Positions 39,795-49,577 are shown, counted from the stretch's first letter. The stretch is DNA of 64,000 nucleotides from Eledone cirrhosa (GCA_964016885.1 OZ024742.1:361215573-361279572), one strand, 5' to 3'. The notes: generated by a model not told the origin, from the letters alone. Numbers and translations are program-made.

Positions 39795-39911
39795 ATCACT
39801 ATAGAGAGTAGTTGAGAACGTTGGGTATTTTCCCTTAACGATGGAAAAAGTGTCCACTTTTTCCATCACTAAGGGCAAAAATAGCAAATTTTCTCTATTA
39901 TCCATAGTGAT
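39795..39911. mobile_element. 117-bp foldback MITE
   Basis: The ends are complementary (ATCACTATAGAGAG at the left, CTCTATTATCCATAGTGAT at the right). The centre is a perfect hairpin with 13-bp arms (39840-39852 and 39855-39867; GATGGAAAAAGTG) around a 2-base spacer. Between ends and centre the arms still pair with mismatches (CCCTTA/TAAGGG, TATTTT/AAAAATA). No coding capacity. It abuts the 5' break of the LINE at 39792. The transposase class cannot be told; no clear target-site duplication is visible. Confidence 0.6.
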
Positions 39912-40459
39912 CAAAAGTTATTACATTTATTTCCTGTACTTGGGACTCTCACATTTCCAAATTTCACATTATTATAAAGGTAGTCTTCAAATAATTTAAA
40001 AGGAAAGCAAAGGGAATCAAATTCTGTCTAATGTTACAGGTATATTTAATATTGAAATATCAGTTTGTTGCTCCTGAATAGCCAATAGCTACTAAAATAG
40101 AACTTATCTGAAACATATTTAAATCTATTTTTGTATTAATGGTTAATAGATAGGCTTTCTTAAATGTTTTCAAATGTTTTGTAATTAAGTTTTGGGACTT
40201 AATAATCACTAAGTCTATGTATTAGTAGCCATACTGCCCAGGCTAGTCCAATTAAGATGGCTTCCATCATGACATTGGAGATATTTGCTTCTATTTAACT
40301 ACTTTCCAAAATGTATAAACAAATTTTAGCTCCAAATCTATTATTAGAATGATATTTAACTTCATTTCAATATATTCCAGGGAAAACATATGAAGAAGTT
40401 TTACAAATAGTACTTTTCAATAATTTACATACATATACAATCACAAGTATATATATATA
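39912..40459. other. AT-rich spacer, nothing recognised
   Basis: No open frame of note, no repeat signature I recognise, and no RNA gene. Confidence 0.5.
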
Positions 40460-40570
40460 TGATTATCATCATCGCTTTTGAGTCAAGTTTTCCAGGCTTG
40501 CATGAACTGGATGTAATATTTGAAAGTAATGATTTACAGCCAGATGCCATTCCTGTTAAACCTACTGTGT
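40460..40570 (-). mobile_element. Degenerate LINE/SINE 3' tail, minus strand
   Basis: Starts with 'gattatcatcatcgctttt', then 'ttccaggcttgcatgaactg' and 'ttacagccagatgccattcc', a decayed version of the 'atcatcatcg...catgctagcatgg...cagctggatgcccttcc' tail shared by cephalopod LINEs and SINEs. It is much more diverged than the copies at 38.7 and 46.0 kb. Confidence 0.5.
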
Positions 40571-40945
40571 CACTTCATACAACTCACAAAGATACAGTGT
40601 ACCTAATCCAGATACTCATAGCATATATATATATGTGTATGTGTGAGTGTGTCTTTGACCATATAATCTCACATATCTGATGAGATGTTGAAAAAGCATT
40701 AGGCCTTGTCACCTTGATTGTACCCTGAACTGATCGATATCAAAACAGTTGTAATATGCAAATAAAGTTTGTACATATGATGTAACAATGACTTCGACTT
40801 TTTAAAATCTATTTGCACTACACACTACAGTTATAACACTGGACTACAACCCAAATGGAATGGATGTCATAGCAGCATCAAGTGCTTCTAACAGGGCACT
40901 ACCTGTAACTGCTGTTACACACTTAACTAATATATATACATATAT

Positions 40946-41466
40946 ATATTGTTATATTTGGGGAGGGTCATATTTGCGTAATATTGCCAGAATTAATAAC
41001 AGAACACACTCACTGTTTGGTTGGTTTTCGCTTCTCGCTGTCTTTTATATATATATATCTGCGATCTAACTTACTCGGTCCTCAATGTTGCCATTGACTG
41101 ACCGGCGGTCAAAAATAATACAGATACAATATAGACAAACACATATATATATAGTTTACATAAATCTTTCGTTGCACATCTGCAACATCGTCAGTGGTGT
41201 TATATTCATTGTTCCTCCTGTTGTGTTGTATGTCTACGCCATTTTTTTTGTTCAGTCTGTCTATATATTTATTTATTTATTTGCTTGTTTGTTTATCTTA
41301 TTTTATTTTGTCTTCTTTGCGCATGCGTTTGCGTGTGTGTATAGTGTTATGTGTGATGTGTGACTAGTGTGTATAGTGTTGTGTCTGCTGGGTGACTAGT
41401 GTGTGTTTATGTGCTTGTGTATGTATTTATTTATCTTATTTTATTTAATTTAATTTACTTATTTAT
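40946..41466 (-). mobile_element. Penelope-like element 3' UTR, left arm
   Basis: Mirror of 44057-44577, including the hammerhead-like motif at 41123-41210. On its outer side it stops inside an AT-rich 'atatatacatat' stretch with no target-site duplication that I can match to the right end. Confidence 0.75.
41123..41210 (-). ncRNA. Hammerhead ribozyme-like motif in the Penelope-like 3' UTR, left arm
   Basis: Exact mirror of the right-arm motif. On the minus strand the CTGACGA core lies at 41188-41194 and GAAA at 41167-41170, with the same 6-bp stem II between them. It carries the same extra U. Confidence 0.5.
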
Positions 41467-42761
41467 TTATACTTCTCTTAGGTCAGTGTTGTTTGTTTGG
41501 GTGTTGTTGTTGTTCCACTCATTCTTTCTGTTTAGCTTTGGTCTTCTAATTTCTATTTCACTGGCCTCTCTGATTTGCCTATCTGCTGGGTCATTCCTAT
41601 GTTTAGATATTATTCTAATTTCTATGTTGTCTATGTTACCGTCATGATGTTGTCTAGCATGTTCGTATAGTACTGACCCGTTTTTTCGTCCTTTTAGTTC
41701 CCCCCAGTGTTGGTCTATCCTTTCACCTATGCTACGAGCTGTCTCACCTATGTATGTTGTTGTCGTGTTTCTGCAAGTACCCTCTGTACATCTTATGCTA
41801 TAGACTACGTTTCTAGTTTTACAGTTTATCCGGGGGTTCACCTTACATATGATACATTTCCTATTGGTACAGTGGGTTTTCTTAAAAGGGTAGGTTTTGC
41901 TGATCAGGGATTTTATGGTGGTTCCTGGCTTTTCTACCACCTTTATTTTTAAGTGGGTCTTTCTCAGGGCCTTTCTACACTGGTTAGCTAATTTCCCTCC
42001 AGGGGTGGCGTCCACAAACATGACACTCTGATATCTCTGGTTGTCGTACCATGATGTGGCCTTCCCTATCTTATGTCTAGCCCTATCTAAGCTATTCCAT
42101 GATTTGCTCCTGTATAGTGGGCAAATTCCTTTCATGTCCAGTTCTATGAGGGTCTTATACTTTTCCATGGCTCCTTCGTATACTCTGACTCTGTCTCTTT
42201 GGTTGTAGCCAGAGAACTGCATGCGGTTGATGAAGTGTTGGATGTGTCCTTCCATTTCTGTTGGGTCGCACATGCTGGACACATTCTTCATCACTCGTAC
42301 CAAATCTGCGATCAGAATATTAAACTTAGCACTACTGGACATTGCTGAGTTTTTGAGTATCAGGTATTTGGAGGCCATGGGTTTAGCATAGTGTGAGTGG
42401 AGAATTTGGGCTCTCTCGTCTATAGTGTTAATCCAGAGTTCTGTGTCTAATACAGGTAGTCTATTGTTAGGGTGTTTGGAAGGGAAGTCTATAGTTACAG
42501 TTATACTCTGGTGTATGGAATTAGCTATCTGCTGGATGCTTTCCATCGTGCTACGTTCTAAATCAAACTTGTTAGTGCTCTCTAGTGGGGGTGTTCTTAT
42601 AACTATATTGATATCGTCTACATAACGAGAGTACATGATGAGGTCTATGGAGCTTTCATTAAGGAGATCTTTAAGTCTCCTTTCCCACCATACCATGAAA
42701 AGGTTGGCAACATCGCCAGCTATGCTGACGCCGATGGCTGCTCCCTCATTTTGGGTGTAGA
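41467..42761 (-). CDS. Penelope-like element polyprotein, 5'-truncated, left arm (mirror copy)
   Basis: Identical in protein sequence to the right-arm copy and read on the opposite strand, from the palindrome centre to the stop at 41467-41469. It has the same content: RT motif B end, YVDD, Cys cluster, GIY-YIG nuclease with the YIG, R, E and N landmarks. It has no substitutions relative to the right arm, so either the duplication is extremely recent, the arms are kept identical by gene conversion, or the left arm is an assembly mirror of the right arm. Confidence 0.9.
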
Positions 42762-44056
42762 TCTACACCCAAAATGAGGGAGCAGCCATCGGCGTCAGCA
42801 TAGCTGGCGATGTTGCCAACCTTTTCATGGTATGGTGGGAAAGGAGACTTAAAGATCTCCTTAATGAAAGCTCCATAGACCTCATCATGTACTCTCGTTA
42901 TGTAGACGATATCAATATAGTTATAAGAACACCCCCACTAGAGAGCACTAACAAGTTTGATTTAGAACGTAGCACGATGGAAAGCATCCAGCAGATAGCT
43001 AATTCCATACACCAGAGTATAACTGTAACTATAGACTTCCCTTCCAAACACCCTAACAATAGACTACCTGTATTAGACACAGAACTCTGGATTAACACTA
43101 TAGACGAGAGAGCCCAAATTCTCCACTCACACTATGCTAAACCCATGGCCTCCAAATACCTGATACTCAAAAACTCAGCAATGTCCAGTAGTGCTAAGTT
43201 TAATATTCTGATCGCAGATTTGGTACGAGTGATGAAGAATGTGTCCAGCATGTGCGACCCAACAGAAATGGAAGGACACATCCAACACTTCATCAACCGC
43301 ATGCAGTTCTCTGGCTACAACCAAAGAGACAGAGTCAGAGTATACGAAGGAGCCATGGAAAAGTATAAGACCCTCATAGAACTGGACATGAAAGGAATTT
43401 GCCCACTATACAGGAGCAAATCATGGAATAGCTTAGATAGGGCTAGACATAAGATAGGGAAGGCCACATCATGGTACGACAACCAGAGATATCAGAGTGT
43501 CATGTTTGTGGACGCCACCCCTGGAGGGAAATTAGCTAACCAGTGTAGAAAGGCCCTGAGAAAGACCCACTTAAAAATAAAGGTGGTAGAAAAGCCAGGA
43601 ACCACCATAAAATCCCTGATCAGCAAAACCTACCCTTTTAAGAAAACCCACTGTACCAATAGGAAATGTATCATATGTAAGGTGAACCCCCGGATAAACT
43701 GTAAAACTAGAAACGTAGTCTATAGCATAAGATGTACAGAGGGTACTTGCAGAAACACGACAACAACATACATAGGTGAGACAGCTCGTAGCATAGGTGA
43801 AAGGATAGACCAACACTGGGGGGAACTAAAAGGACGAAAAAACGGGTCAGTACTATACGAACATGCTAGACAACATCATGACGGTAACATAGACAACATA
43901 GAAATTAGAATAATATCTAAACATAGGAATGACCCAGCAGATAGGCAAATCAGAGAGGCCAGTGAAATAGAAATTAGAAGACCAAAGCTAAACAGAAAGA
44001 ATGAGTGGAACAACAACAACACCCAAACAAACAACACTGACCTAAGAGAAGTATAA
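42762..44056 (+). CDS. Penelope-like element polyprotein, 5'-truncated (RT end + GIY-YIG endonuclease), right arm
   Basis: Open from the palindrome centre to the stop at 44054-44056. The frame starts inside the RT with EGAAIGVSIAGDVANLFM (motif B region). Counting from the first Met at 42827, there follow RYVDDINIV (catalytic YVDD, residues 25-28), a thumb/linker, a Cys cluster (C276, C281, C284, C292), then a GIY-YIG nuclease: VVY at 297-299, YIGETAR at 315-321, a likely catalytic Glu in REASE (377) and LNR at 388-390. RT plus C-terminal GIY-YIG is the hallmark of endonuclease-bearing Penelope-like retroelements, which use it for target-primed reverse transcription. The fingers and half the palm are missing, so it cannot be active alone, although the remaining frame is intact, which suggests a young copy. 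The true start is lost; Met 42827 is only the first in-frame ATG. Confidence 0.92.
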
Positions 44057-44577
44057 ATAAATAAGTAAATTAAATTAAATAAAATAAGATAAATAAATAC
44101 ATACACAAGCACATAAACACACACTAGTCACCCAGCAGACACAACACTATACACACTAGTCACACATCACACATAACACTATACACACACGCAAACGCAT
44201 GCGCAAAGAAGACAAAATAAAATAAGATAAACAAACAAGCAAATAAATAAATAAATATATAGACAGACTGAACAAAAAAAATGGCGTAGACATACAACAC
44301 AACAGGAGGAACAATGAATATAACACCACTGACGATGTTGCAGATGTGCAACGAAAGATTTATGTAAACTATATATATATGTGTTTGTCTATATTGTATC
44401 TGTATTATTTTTGACCGCCGGTCAGTCAATGGCAACATTGAGGACCGAGTAAGTTAGATCGCAGATATATATATATAAAAGACAGCGAGAAGCGAAAACC
44501 AACCAAACAGTGAGTGTGTTCTGTTATTAATTCTGGCAATATTACGCAAATATGACCCTCCCCAAATATAACAATAT
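44057..44577 (+). mobile_element. Penelope-like element 3' UTR, right arm
   Basis: Follows the stop codon. First comes an A-rich run of AAATAAAT-type repeats, then paired 'cacactagtcac' motifs, then the hammerhead-like motif at 44313-44400, then 'accgccggtcagtcaatgg' and 'ccctccccaaatataacaat' before the palindrome ends. The right arm is followed by about 48 bp (44578-44625) not present at the left end, then a long (AT)n tract. Penelope-like elements often end near microsatellites. Confidence 0.75.
44313..44400 (+). ncRNA. Hammerhead ribozyme-like motif in the Penelope-like 3' UTR, right arm
   Basis: The core CTGACGA (44329-44335) is followed by a hairpin GTTGCA-GATG-TGCAAC (stem II, 44337-44352) and directly by GAAA (44353-44356). 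A short imperfect stem III follows (AG-a-TTT / AAACT) and then a UA that would be the cleavage site. AACAC (44323-44327) can pair with GTGTT (44381-44385) and AATAT with ATATT as a distal stem I. Hammerhead motifs are established features of Penelope-like element terminal repeats. The odd point is one extra U between CTGACGA and stem II, so activity is uncertain. Confidence 0.5.
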
Positions 44578-44625
44578 CTGTTTCGACACACGATTTCATA
44601 TAAAAAACCTCGCAAAACTAATACA

Positions 44626-44650
44626 TATATATATATATAAATATATATAC

Positions 44651-44714
<64 letters not shown>
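44626..44714. repeat. (AT)n microsatellite
   Basis: Long AT tract with two short TAC/AAAT interruptions, about 50 bp beyond the end of the palindrome. Confidence 0.95.
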
Positions 44715-44715
<1 letters not shown>

Positions 44716-44906
44716 CAAGGTTTAGCAAATAAGAAAAAGTTTCAAAATAAATTAAAAAAAATTAACTTTACTCACTATGGTTACCTTTACCGAATTGGTA
44801 TATATATATAGTAATAATAATAATCATCATCATCAAGTCTAAAATCCAAAGAGGGCTCGATAAGGATAAATATATATCAAATATATAAGAACCCTAGAGC
44901 AAATAC

Positions 44907-45010
44907 TTATTAAAATAACAGATCAAAGTTTAAGCAAAGAATTGTTGCTTTCACCCTTAACAGTGAAAGCAGCGATTCTTTGTTTAACTTTAATCTGTTA
45001 TTTTAATAAA
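44907..45010. mobile_element. About 104-bp foldback element
   Basis: The arms pair almost throughout. The left arm includes TTATTAAAATAACAGAT, CAAAGAAT and GCTTTCAC (44947-44954); the right arm includes GTGAAAGC (44963-44970), ATTCTTTG and ATCTGTTATTTTAATAA. The loop is 8 bases (ccttaaca). A few mismatches only (for example cgattc versus gaattg). No coding. This is a hairpin MITE or the product of an inverted duplication, and it abuts the CATA microsatellite. Confidence 0.6.
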
Positions 45011-45022
45011 TAAATGTATAAA

Positions 45023-45110
45023 TACATACATACATACATACATACATACATACATACATACATACATACATACATACATACATACATACATACATACATA
45101 CATACATACA
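45023..45110. repeat. (CATA)n microsatellite
   Basis: About 22 perfect tetranucleotide repeats in a row. Confidence 0.97.
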
Positions 45111-45418
45111 CTACTTGGTTTGGATTTGAATTTACACATTCTAAATCATACTGATCTAGTTTTATGTGATTTGTGGGGGAAACAGGAATACTTAGTCAGG
45201 TTTACTTCTTCCCTTTACTTAGGGTTTGGTTTAGATTCATGAATTAGGTCTGTTTTCTTCAGGTTTATGGTGAGATGAAAAGCAAAGTTCTAGCAATTTT
45301 TCAAAGAAATATTCTATAATCTATTGATCTTGTTCACACGATGTGGTGACCATTGCTGCAAATATCATATGAAGAATAACTTTTGTCTTATTCAGTGTCT
45401 TTGGCATGTAATGATTAA

Positions 45419-45630
45419 CCCTTTAGCATTTAAACTGGCCATATCCAGCCAGAATTCTCTCATCTCTTTCTGTTCAAACTGATAGTAACGGGCCACTCAT
45501 ACTGTTGTTAAGGTATTGTTCTCAAAATAAATAACATCAAAATCACATAGATTTGATATTATGTAAGATAAAGCATTTACCACAAAAATACAATAGTAAA
45601 TATATATAGAGTAATGTGAATTCTAAAGGG
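45419..45630. mobile_element. piggyBac-like MITE with TTAA target sites
   Basis: A 212-bp element beginning CCCTTTAGCATTTAAAC and ending ATTCTAAAGGG, with TTAA directly outside both ends (45415-45418 and 45631-45634). Terminal CCC...GGG and TTAA target duplication are the known signature of piggyBac superfamily elements. It has no transposase. The inner part carries 'actggccatatccagcc' and 'aaggtattgttctcaaaata', also found in the copies at 47.7-48.0 and 54.1-54.3 kb, so it is a family. Confidence 0.75.
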
Positions 45631-46029
45631 TTAAACAATGATCTACAAGGACAAGAGATAAAATCCTGACTGTCTTGTGAAGGTCTTTAAAATACAGAAC
45701 AATAGAGAATCCATTACACAACTTAGTCTCATTACAACATTTGAATATTACATTTGGAGTATTCATGAGATTGTCAACATGTACAGTGCTCATGCTCGCA
45801 AGCAAGTAGATAACATTATTTAGCATATAATGTAGAAAATTATATGTTTAAGAAGGTTAAGACAATGGGAAATAGACAGTAAAATGAAGGTAATGAAAAT
45901 GTTTTACCTGCTATTTATTGTTGTTATTTTTTCTTGCTTTTTTTAGCATGTTATCGGGTAGAATGGATGTGTATCTAAGTAAAGTTCTTTCAAGGTCTAA
46001 GAAGCTGAGACCTGGGCTCACCATAATTC

Positions 46030-46375
46030 GTATCATCGTCACCTTTTACCTCCTTTCTTTCATGCTAGCATGGGTTAGACGAGTTTTCCTGTTGTGGGCA
46101 GTGTCCAGTCAGCTGACCTTGTCTTGCTCATACAGGAACTGATTCTGGCTTGACTTCTACAGCTGGACACCCTTCCCAACACCAACCTCATTTACAGAGA
46201 GTACTGGGTGCTTTTTTGTCGTGACACATACACGACCACTTTAGAATGGGAGAGGGGTATACTGTCTATATGCTTAAGCTTCAGGTTGTATCCATGGAAA
46301 GTCAGGTCTTCTGTATTACTGCATAATGCCAGAGGTCTTGTGCCTGTGTCATCGCATTTGAGGACCAAGACCACT
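46030..46375 (-). mobile_element. LINE 3' end, minus strand
   Basis: On the plus strand it starts with 'atcatcgtcacctttta', then 'catgctagcatgggttagac', 'tcatacaggaactgattctg', 'tacagctggacacccttccc' and 'gtactgggtgcttttttgtc'. This matches the 3' UTR of the LINE at 38.7 kb. Beyond 46270 it runs into sequence matching the last codons of that LINE (ctgtattactgcataatgcc, compare ctgtattactgcatgacgcc), after which similarity ends. Confidence 0.75.
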
Positions 46376-46639
46376 GAATAAATGGATATACTTCCTAAGT
46401 ATTGATTGCATAATATTTGAGGGTATACCTGGAGGGATATTCTATAATGTATAGCCAGTCTCAGTTTACTTAGGCTGGTTATGTAACTTGGATAAGTAGA
46501 AGTATCTTTAAAAATTTCTCCTATATGACCAACCTTTGATGGTACACAAAATATTGTAAGACCTCTCTTAACATATTTAAGATATTCACTGTAGCAAGAC
46601 CTATAAGATGTACATTACTTTTCTTTTGTATAGATATGA
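46376..46639. other. Spacer between two LINE fragments
   Basis: AT-rich sequence with no coding potential recognised; it may be decayed LINE or the original insertion site. Confidence 0.4.
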
Positions 46640-47253
46640 CTACGTTGGTATGGTCACGTGATGTGCATGAAAGACGACAGCTGTATAAAAAAGTGCAGAG
46701 CAATCAAAATTGATGGCAGTTACGGAGTAAGTAGACCCAGAAAAGCCTGGGACGATTTGATAAATTCCAACTTTACACACTTACACCTCTCTAAGACAAT
46801 GTAACTGAACCGAGATCTCTGGCACCATTCAGAATACCCACCCTGCCTATGTACAAAGCGAAACCTAGTCAGTAGGCACCTCTTAACCAAATATACACCC
46901 CATCCCACTACCCCTACTCCACTCTCCCACTCCCACCAACACCCCCTTTCTCTATAAAGTTATGTTGGTACCACAACATCCAGTCCAAACTAAAGAGGTC
47001 ATGTAGGTGTCACGACAAAAAAAAAACACAGTCCACGCTGTAAAGTGGCTGTGTAGGTAACACGGTAAAAAAGCTCCCAGTTCATACTGTAAATGTGGTT
47101 GGTGTTAGGAAGGGCATCCAGCCGTAGAAAATCTGCCAGACAGTCCTATACGAGCGAGACACGGTCACCTGACCAACCTCGCCTCAAGTGGGACAACTCC
47201 CGTCTAACCCATGCTAGTGTGACAGATAGATGTTAAACGATGATGATGATGGT
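46640..47253 (+). pseudogene. LINE ORF C-terminus and 3' UTR, plus strand
   Basis: Translates as LRWYGHVMCMKDDSCIKKCR and continues to SKTM-stop (stop 46802-46804). It is homologous to the minus-strand C-terminus at 39.0-39.2 kb (RQLRWYGHVMHMKDNSCIKR). After the premature stop the frame continues NRDLWHHSEYPPC, matching GRDLWRHAV. The 3' UTR follows (46960-47230; 'gttggtgttaggaagggcat', 'acccatgctagtgtgacaga'), ending in the (GAT)n tail at 47239-47252. Together with 46030-46375 it makes two LINE ends pointing away from each other about 270 bp apart. Confidence 0.8.
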
Positions 47254-47650
47254 GTTGCTGCATTTGCTGATATAATAAAGATGAATGAAAAAGAAACAGT
47301 TAACTAGTGATCAACTTAGACTGAAATAAAGTTAATGTCTAAAATATAATTATTAACAAACTTTTGTTTGCTTATAAAGAAGGATCTCAGCAGAATGTTA
47401 GTCTCATATCTTAATTAGCTACACACTTATAATAAGGAGATAGGAGACAAAAGTTGATAGTACACTAAGATGAGCATCAAGCCCTGATATTCACCTGTGT
47501 TGCATGTCATTAATCCATTGAGCTGTTTTGTTTTCAGAATTTAAGGAGTAGATGGAATGCACAGTCAAACACACACATATATAGCAGAATTTGGCTGTTA
47601 GAAAACCAATGAAACCACTAATATGAACACAAAAGGCTTATATTTGATGT
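47254..47650. other. AT-rich spacer, nothing recognised
   Basis: No ORF, no known repeat and no RNA gene recognised. Confidence 0.45.
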
Positions 47651-47654
47651 TTAA

Positions 47655-48016
47655 CCCTTTAGCATTTACATCACTCTATATAAACCATTGCATTTTTGAG
47701 GTATACACTTTACCTCACATAATTGTGGATTGGCAATATCGGTAGATGGTCGGACGCCATGCTTTCCAGCAAAGAGTTACGGCCCTTTATGGTCTGAGTT
47801 CAAATCCCGCCGAGGTTAACTTTGCCTTTCAGTAATACACTGGCATAATTGCTGGCCTTGTGGCAATAGTAGAAACAATAACATTGAATCTACAATATTT
47901 TGATATTGTTTATTTTGAGAAAAATACTTTAACATCAGTATGGGAAGCTGGCTATGGATGGTTTGAACAGAAAGAGCTGATAATTCTGGACGGATACAGC
48001 CAGTTTAAATGCTAGA
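47655..48016. mobile_element. piggyBac-like MITE split by a SINE
   Basis: Starts right after TTAA (47651-47654) with CCCTTTAGCATTTACATCA and resumes after the SINE with 'aatactttaacatcagtatg' and 'ttctggacggatacagccag', ending 'gtttaaatgctaga'. The same order is found uninterrupted in the copy at 54071-54285. The right terminus is decayed and the right TTAA is lost. The nested SINE (about 47735-47890) entered later. Confidence 0.65.
47735..47890 (+). mobile_element. tRNA-derived SINE (cephalopod type)
   Basis: Contains a pol III B-box-like 'GAGTTCAAATCCCGCCGAGG' (47797-47816), then 'ttaactttgcctttcagta' and 'attgctggccttgtggcaat', ending 'agtagaaacaat'. The B-box and 'CCGAGGTTAACTTTGC' are typical of the tRNA-derived SINEs of squid and octopus. 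The internal promoter's A-box half is degenerate. It is inserted within a piggyBac-like MITE. Confidence 0.75.
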
Positions 48017-48460
48017 TAGCGAATAAACTCCATATGCTGAATAGAAGTAAATGTGAACTTATGAGATGAAGTAACAACTGTGCACAACTAATCTTGCCCT
48101 GGCTCTGGCCATAACAGTAAGTTAGTTTAGTAAACCCATTGCTTGAAATGATAATGGCATACTAAAATTCTGTATTTATTAGCACAACATGCTGAGTAGA
48201 TTGAGAGAAATTTCTCATTGCTCATTTTAATTAAATATACAAAAAGGAAACGTCTGCAGAAGATTTCAAGATATTTTCAATTAAAAATCAAAGTAATGAT
48301 CATAATTCTTTTTTCAGTCAATAGAATTTAGAGGAAAATAATTTAAAACGTTTTGCTTTAATGTACTTTAATTAAGTACACAAAGTGGTTGGGAATGTTT
48401 ATTTGTAAACTACTGCAAATGTTGGGTATTACATTTATAGAATTTATGTTGTGTTTATTA
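48017..48460. repeat. Diverged duplicate of 52110-53150
   Basis: 'aaactccatatgctgaata' (48026) matches 'aaactccatatggtaaata' (52120). 'gagagaaatttctcattg' (48200) matches 'cagagaaatttccattga' (52890). 'gaggaaaataatttaaaac' (48331) matches 'aaggaaaataattaaaaac' (53041). The order is the same but spacing differs because of later insertions. It is an old segmental duplication or a repeat family of unknown type. Confidence 0.5.
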
Positions 48461-49508
48461 GTGTTAAGATTGAAAGAACATTGAACAACATGTGTGTGTG
48501 TGCATGTGTGTGAAAGTATCATGTTAAAGGGTGTCTGATTGTTTAAATCAATTGATGAGCTGATCTGAGGTGAAAAATATTTCACCTCTTTTATAACAAT
48601 AGACCATACAAATACTCACATTATATTTGCTCTGATTTATAGCAAATCTAAAGACACCACACAACAACAAACACACAAGAACATGTATATACACTACCTC
48701 ACAATCAAATATAAGTAGTCATACAACCACAAACATCTTGTGTACCAATTAAATTCCTTTTATTAATGGCGTATTAATTACATTAATACACCAAATACTG
48801 TAAAGGAAAATTATATTTGCAAAAAGTATGTTGTTGTGAGATTGGAAAGCTCTGCTCTAGATTTATTATATTGAGAAATTTAGCAAACAGATTTACTCTT
48901 AGAATTTGATTTTAAATGGTTTGTTTAATTCATAGTTTTGCACACATACATACAAGCAGACAAAAATATCCACAAAATATATATATGGGACAAAATGTTG
49001 AGTTAAAAGAAGACAATGGCATGAGAAAAAATCAAATGATGTTGGACTGACCTCTGAAATTGAAATGAAAAAGATATTTAGATGCCTCAATCGATACTGT
49101 CACTCAACAAATAAAAAAACCTATTTGAATGACTGTATCTTGTCATCCAAAGTATTATTTCTTCATCTCAATCAGATCAATTGATGACAAATTTGAATTC
49201 AATACAACAGGAATCACGAAGAAAAGAGACTGAAGAATGTTCGTGAGTTCTCTAAAGGGATTGGAAAGACGTTTCTCTAGAGCATCTAAAATTCAGTTTC
49301 AACATTTGGAGCCCACAATGATATTGATGAGATTACTTTTGACAAAAGCTGTCAGCATATAAGCATAGATTTTCTAAGCTGAAATTAATAAAGAATTTTC
49401 ATCATTTACTGGGCAGTTCTTTCTATTGAAAGAAAATATACTGAATCACTTGGTGTTAAGATCATAAAAAATCAGAATAACGCATACATAGATATTAAAA
49501 AGGATAAC
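48461..49508. other. AT-rich stretch, no gene recognised
   Basis: Several short frames (up to about 75 codons) with no domain. It includes a short (TG)n at 48490-48512 and otherwise unremarkable AT-rich sequence. Confidence 0.45.
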
Positions 49509-49556
49509 TACCTCAATCTAATGTTTTTTCCTGTTTGTTTGAGGATAAATACATGA
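49509..49556 (+). repeat. Direct repeat, left copy
   Basis: 'tacctcaatctaatgttttt' and then 'gaggataaatacat'; about 80 percent identical by eye to 50668-50716 ('tacctcagtccaatgttttt', 'gaggttaaatacat'). The two flank about 1.1 kb that holds the hammerhead element and the SINE pair. Confidence 0.6.
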
Positions 49557-49577
49557 TTACACGTCTACCAGATATAA

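Larger units (their letters stand above)
40946..44577. repeat. 3,632-bp perfect palindrome (two 1,816-bp arms)
   Basis: Position x on one strand matches 85523 minus x on the other, from 40946/44577 to the centre between 42761 and 42762 (GTAGATCTAC). There is no spacer. All mirrored open frames in the two arms give identical proteins (for example 41467-42696 and 42827-44056; 41707-41952 and 43571-43816), and I found no mismatch in the stretches compared by eye. The match stops abruptly at 40945/44578. Each arm holds one 5'-truncated Penelope-like element, so the elements are head to head and joined inside the RT domain. It may be a real inverted duplication or a fold-back read/assembly artefact. 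Confidence 0.95.

Noticed and set aside
39122..39804. Plus-strand frames of 66-122 codons over the LINE
   Set aside because: Antisense to the LINE coding strand, which has clear family motifs.
41707..41952. Frames antisense to the Penelope-like CDS (also 43571-43816, 42425-42625, 42898-43098)
   Set aside because: They are shadows of the real coding strand and have no domain; their duplication follows from the palindrome.
44578..44612. Half hammerhead on the minus strand (GTGTGTCGAAACAG)
   Set aside because: The GAAAC side with a possible stem II is present but no CTGANGA core lies upstream, so it is at best a decayed remnant.
47780..47820. A true tRNA gene at the B-box-like sequence
   Set aside because: The A-box half and cloverleaf pairing are not intact, and SINE body sequence follows directly; it is a SINE.
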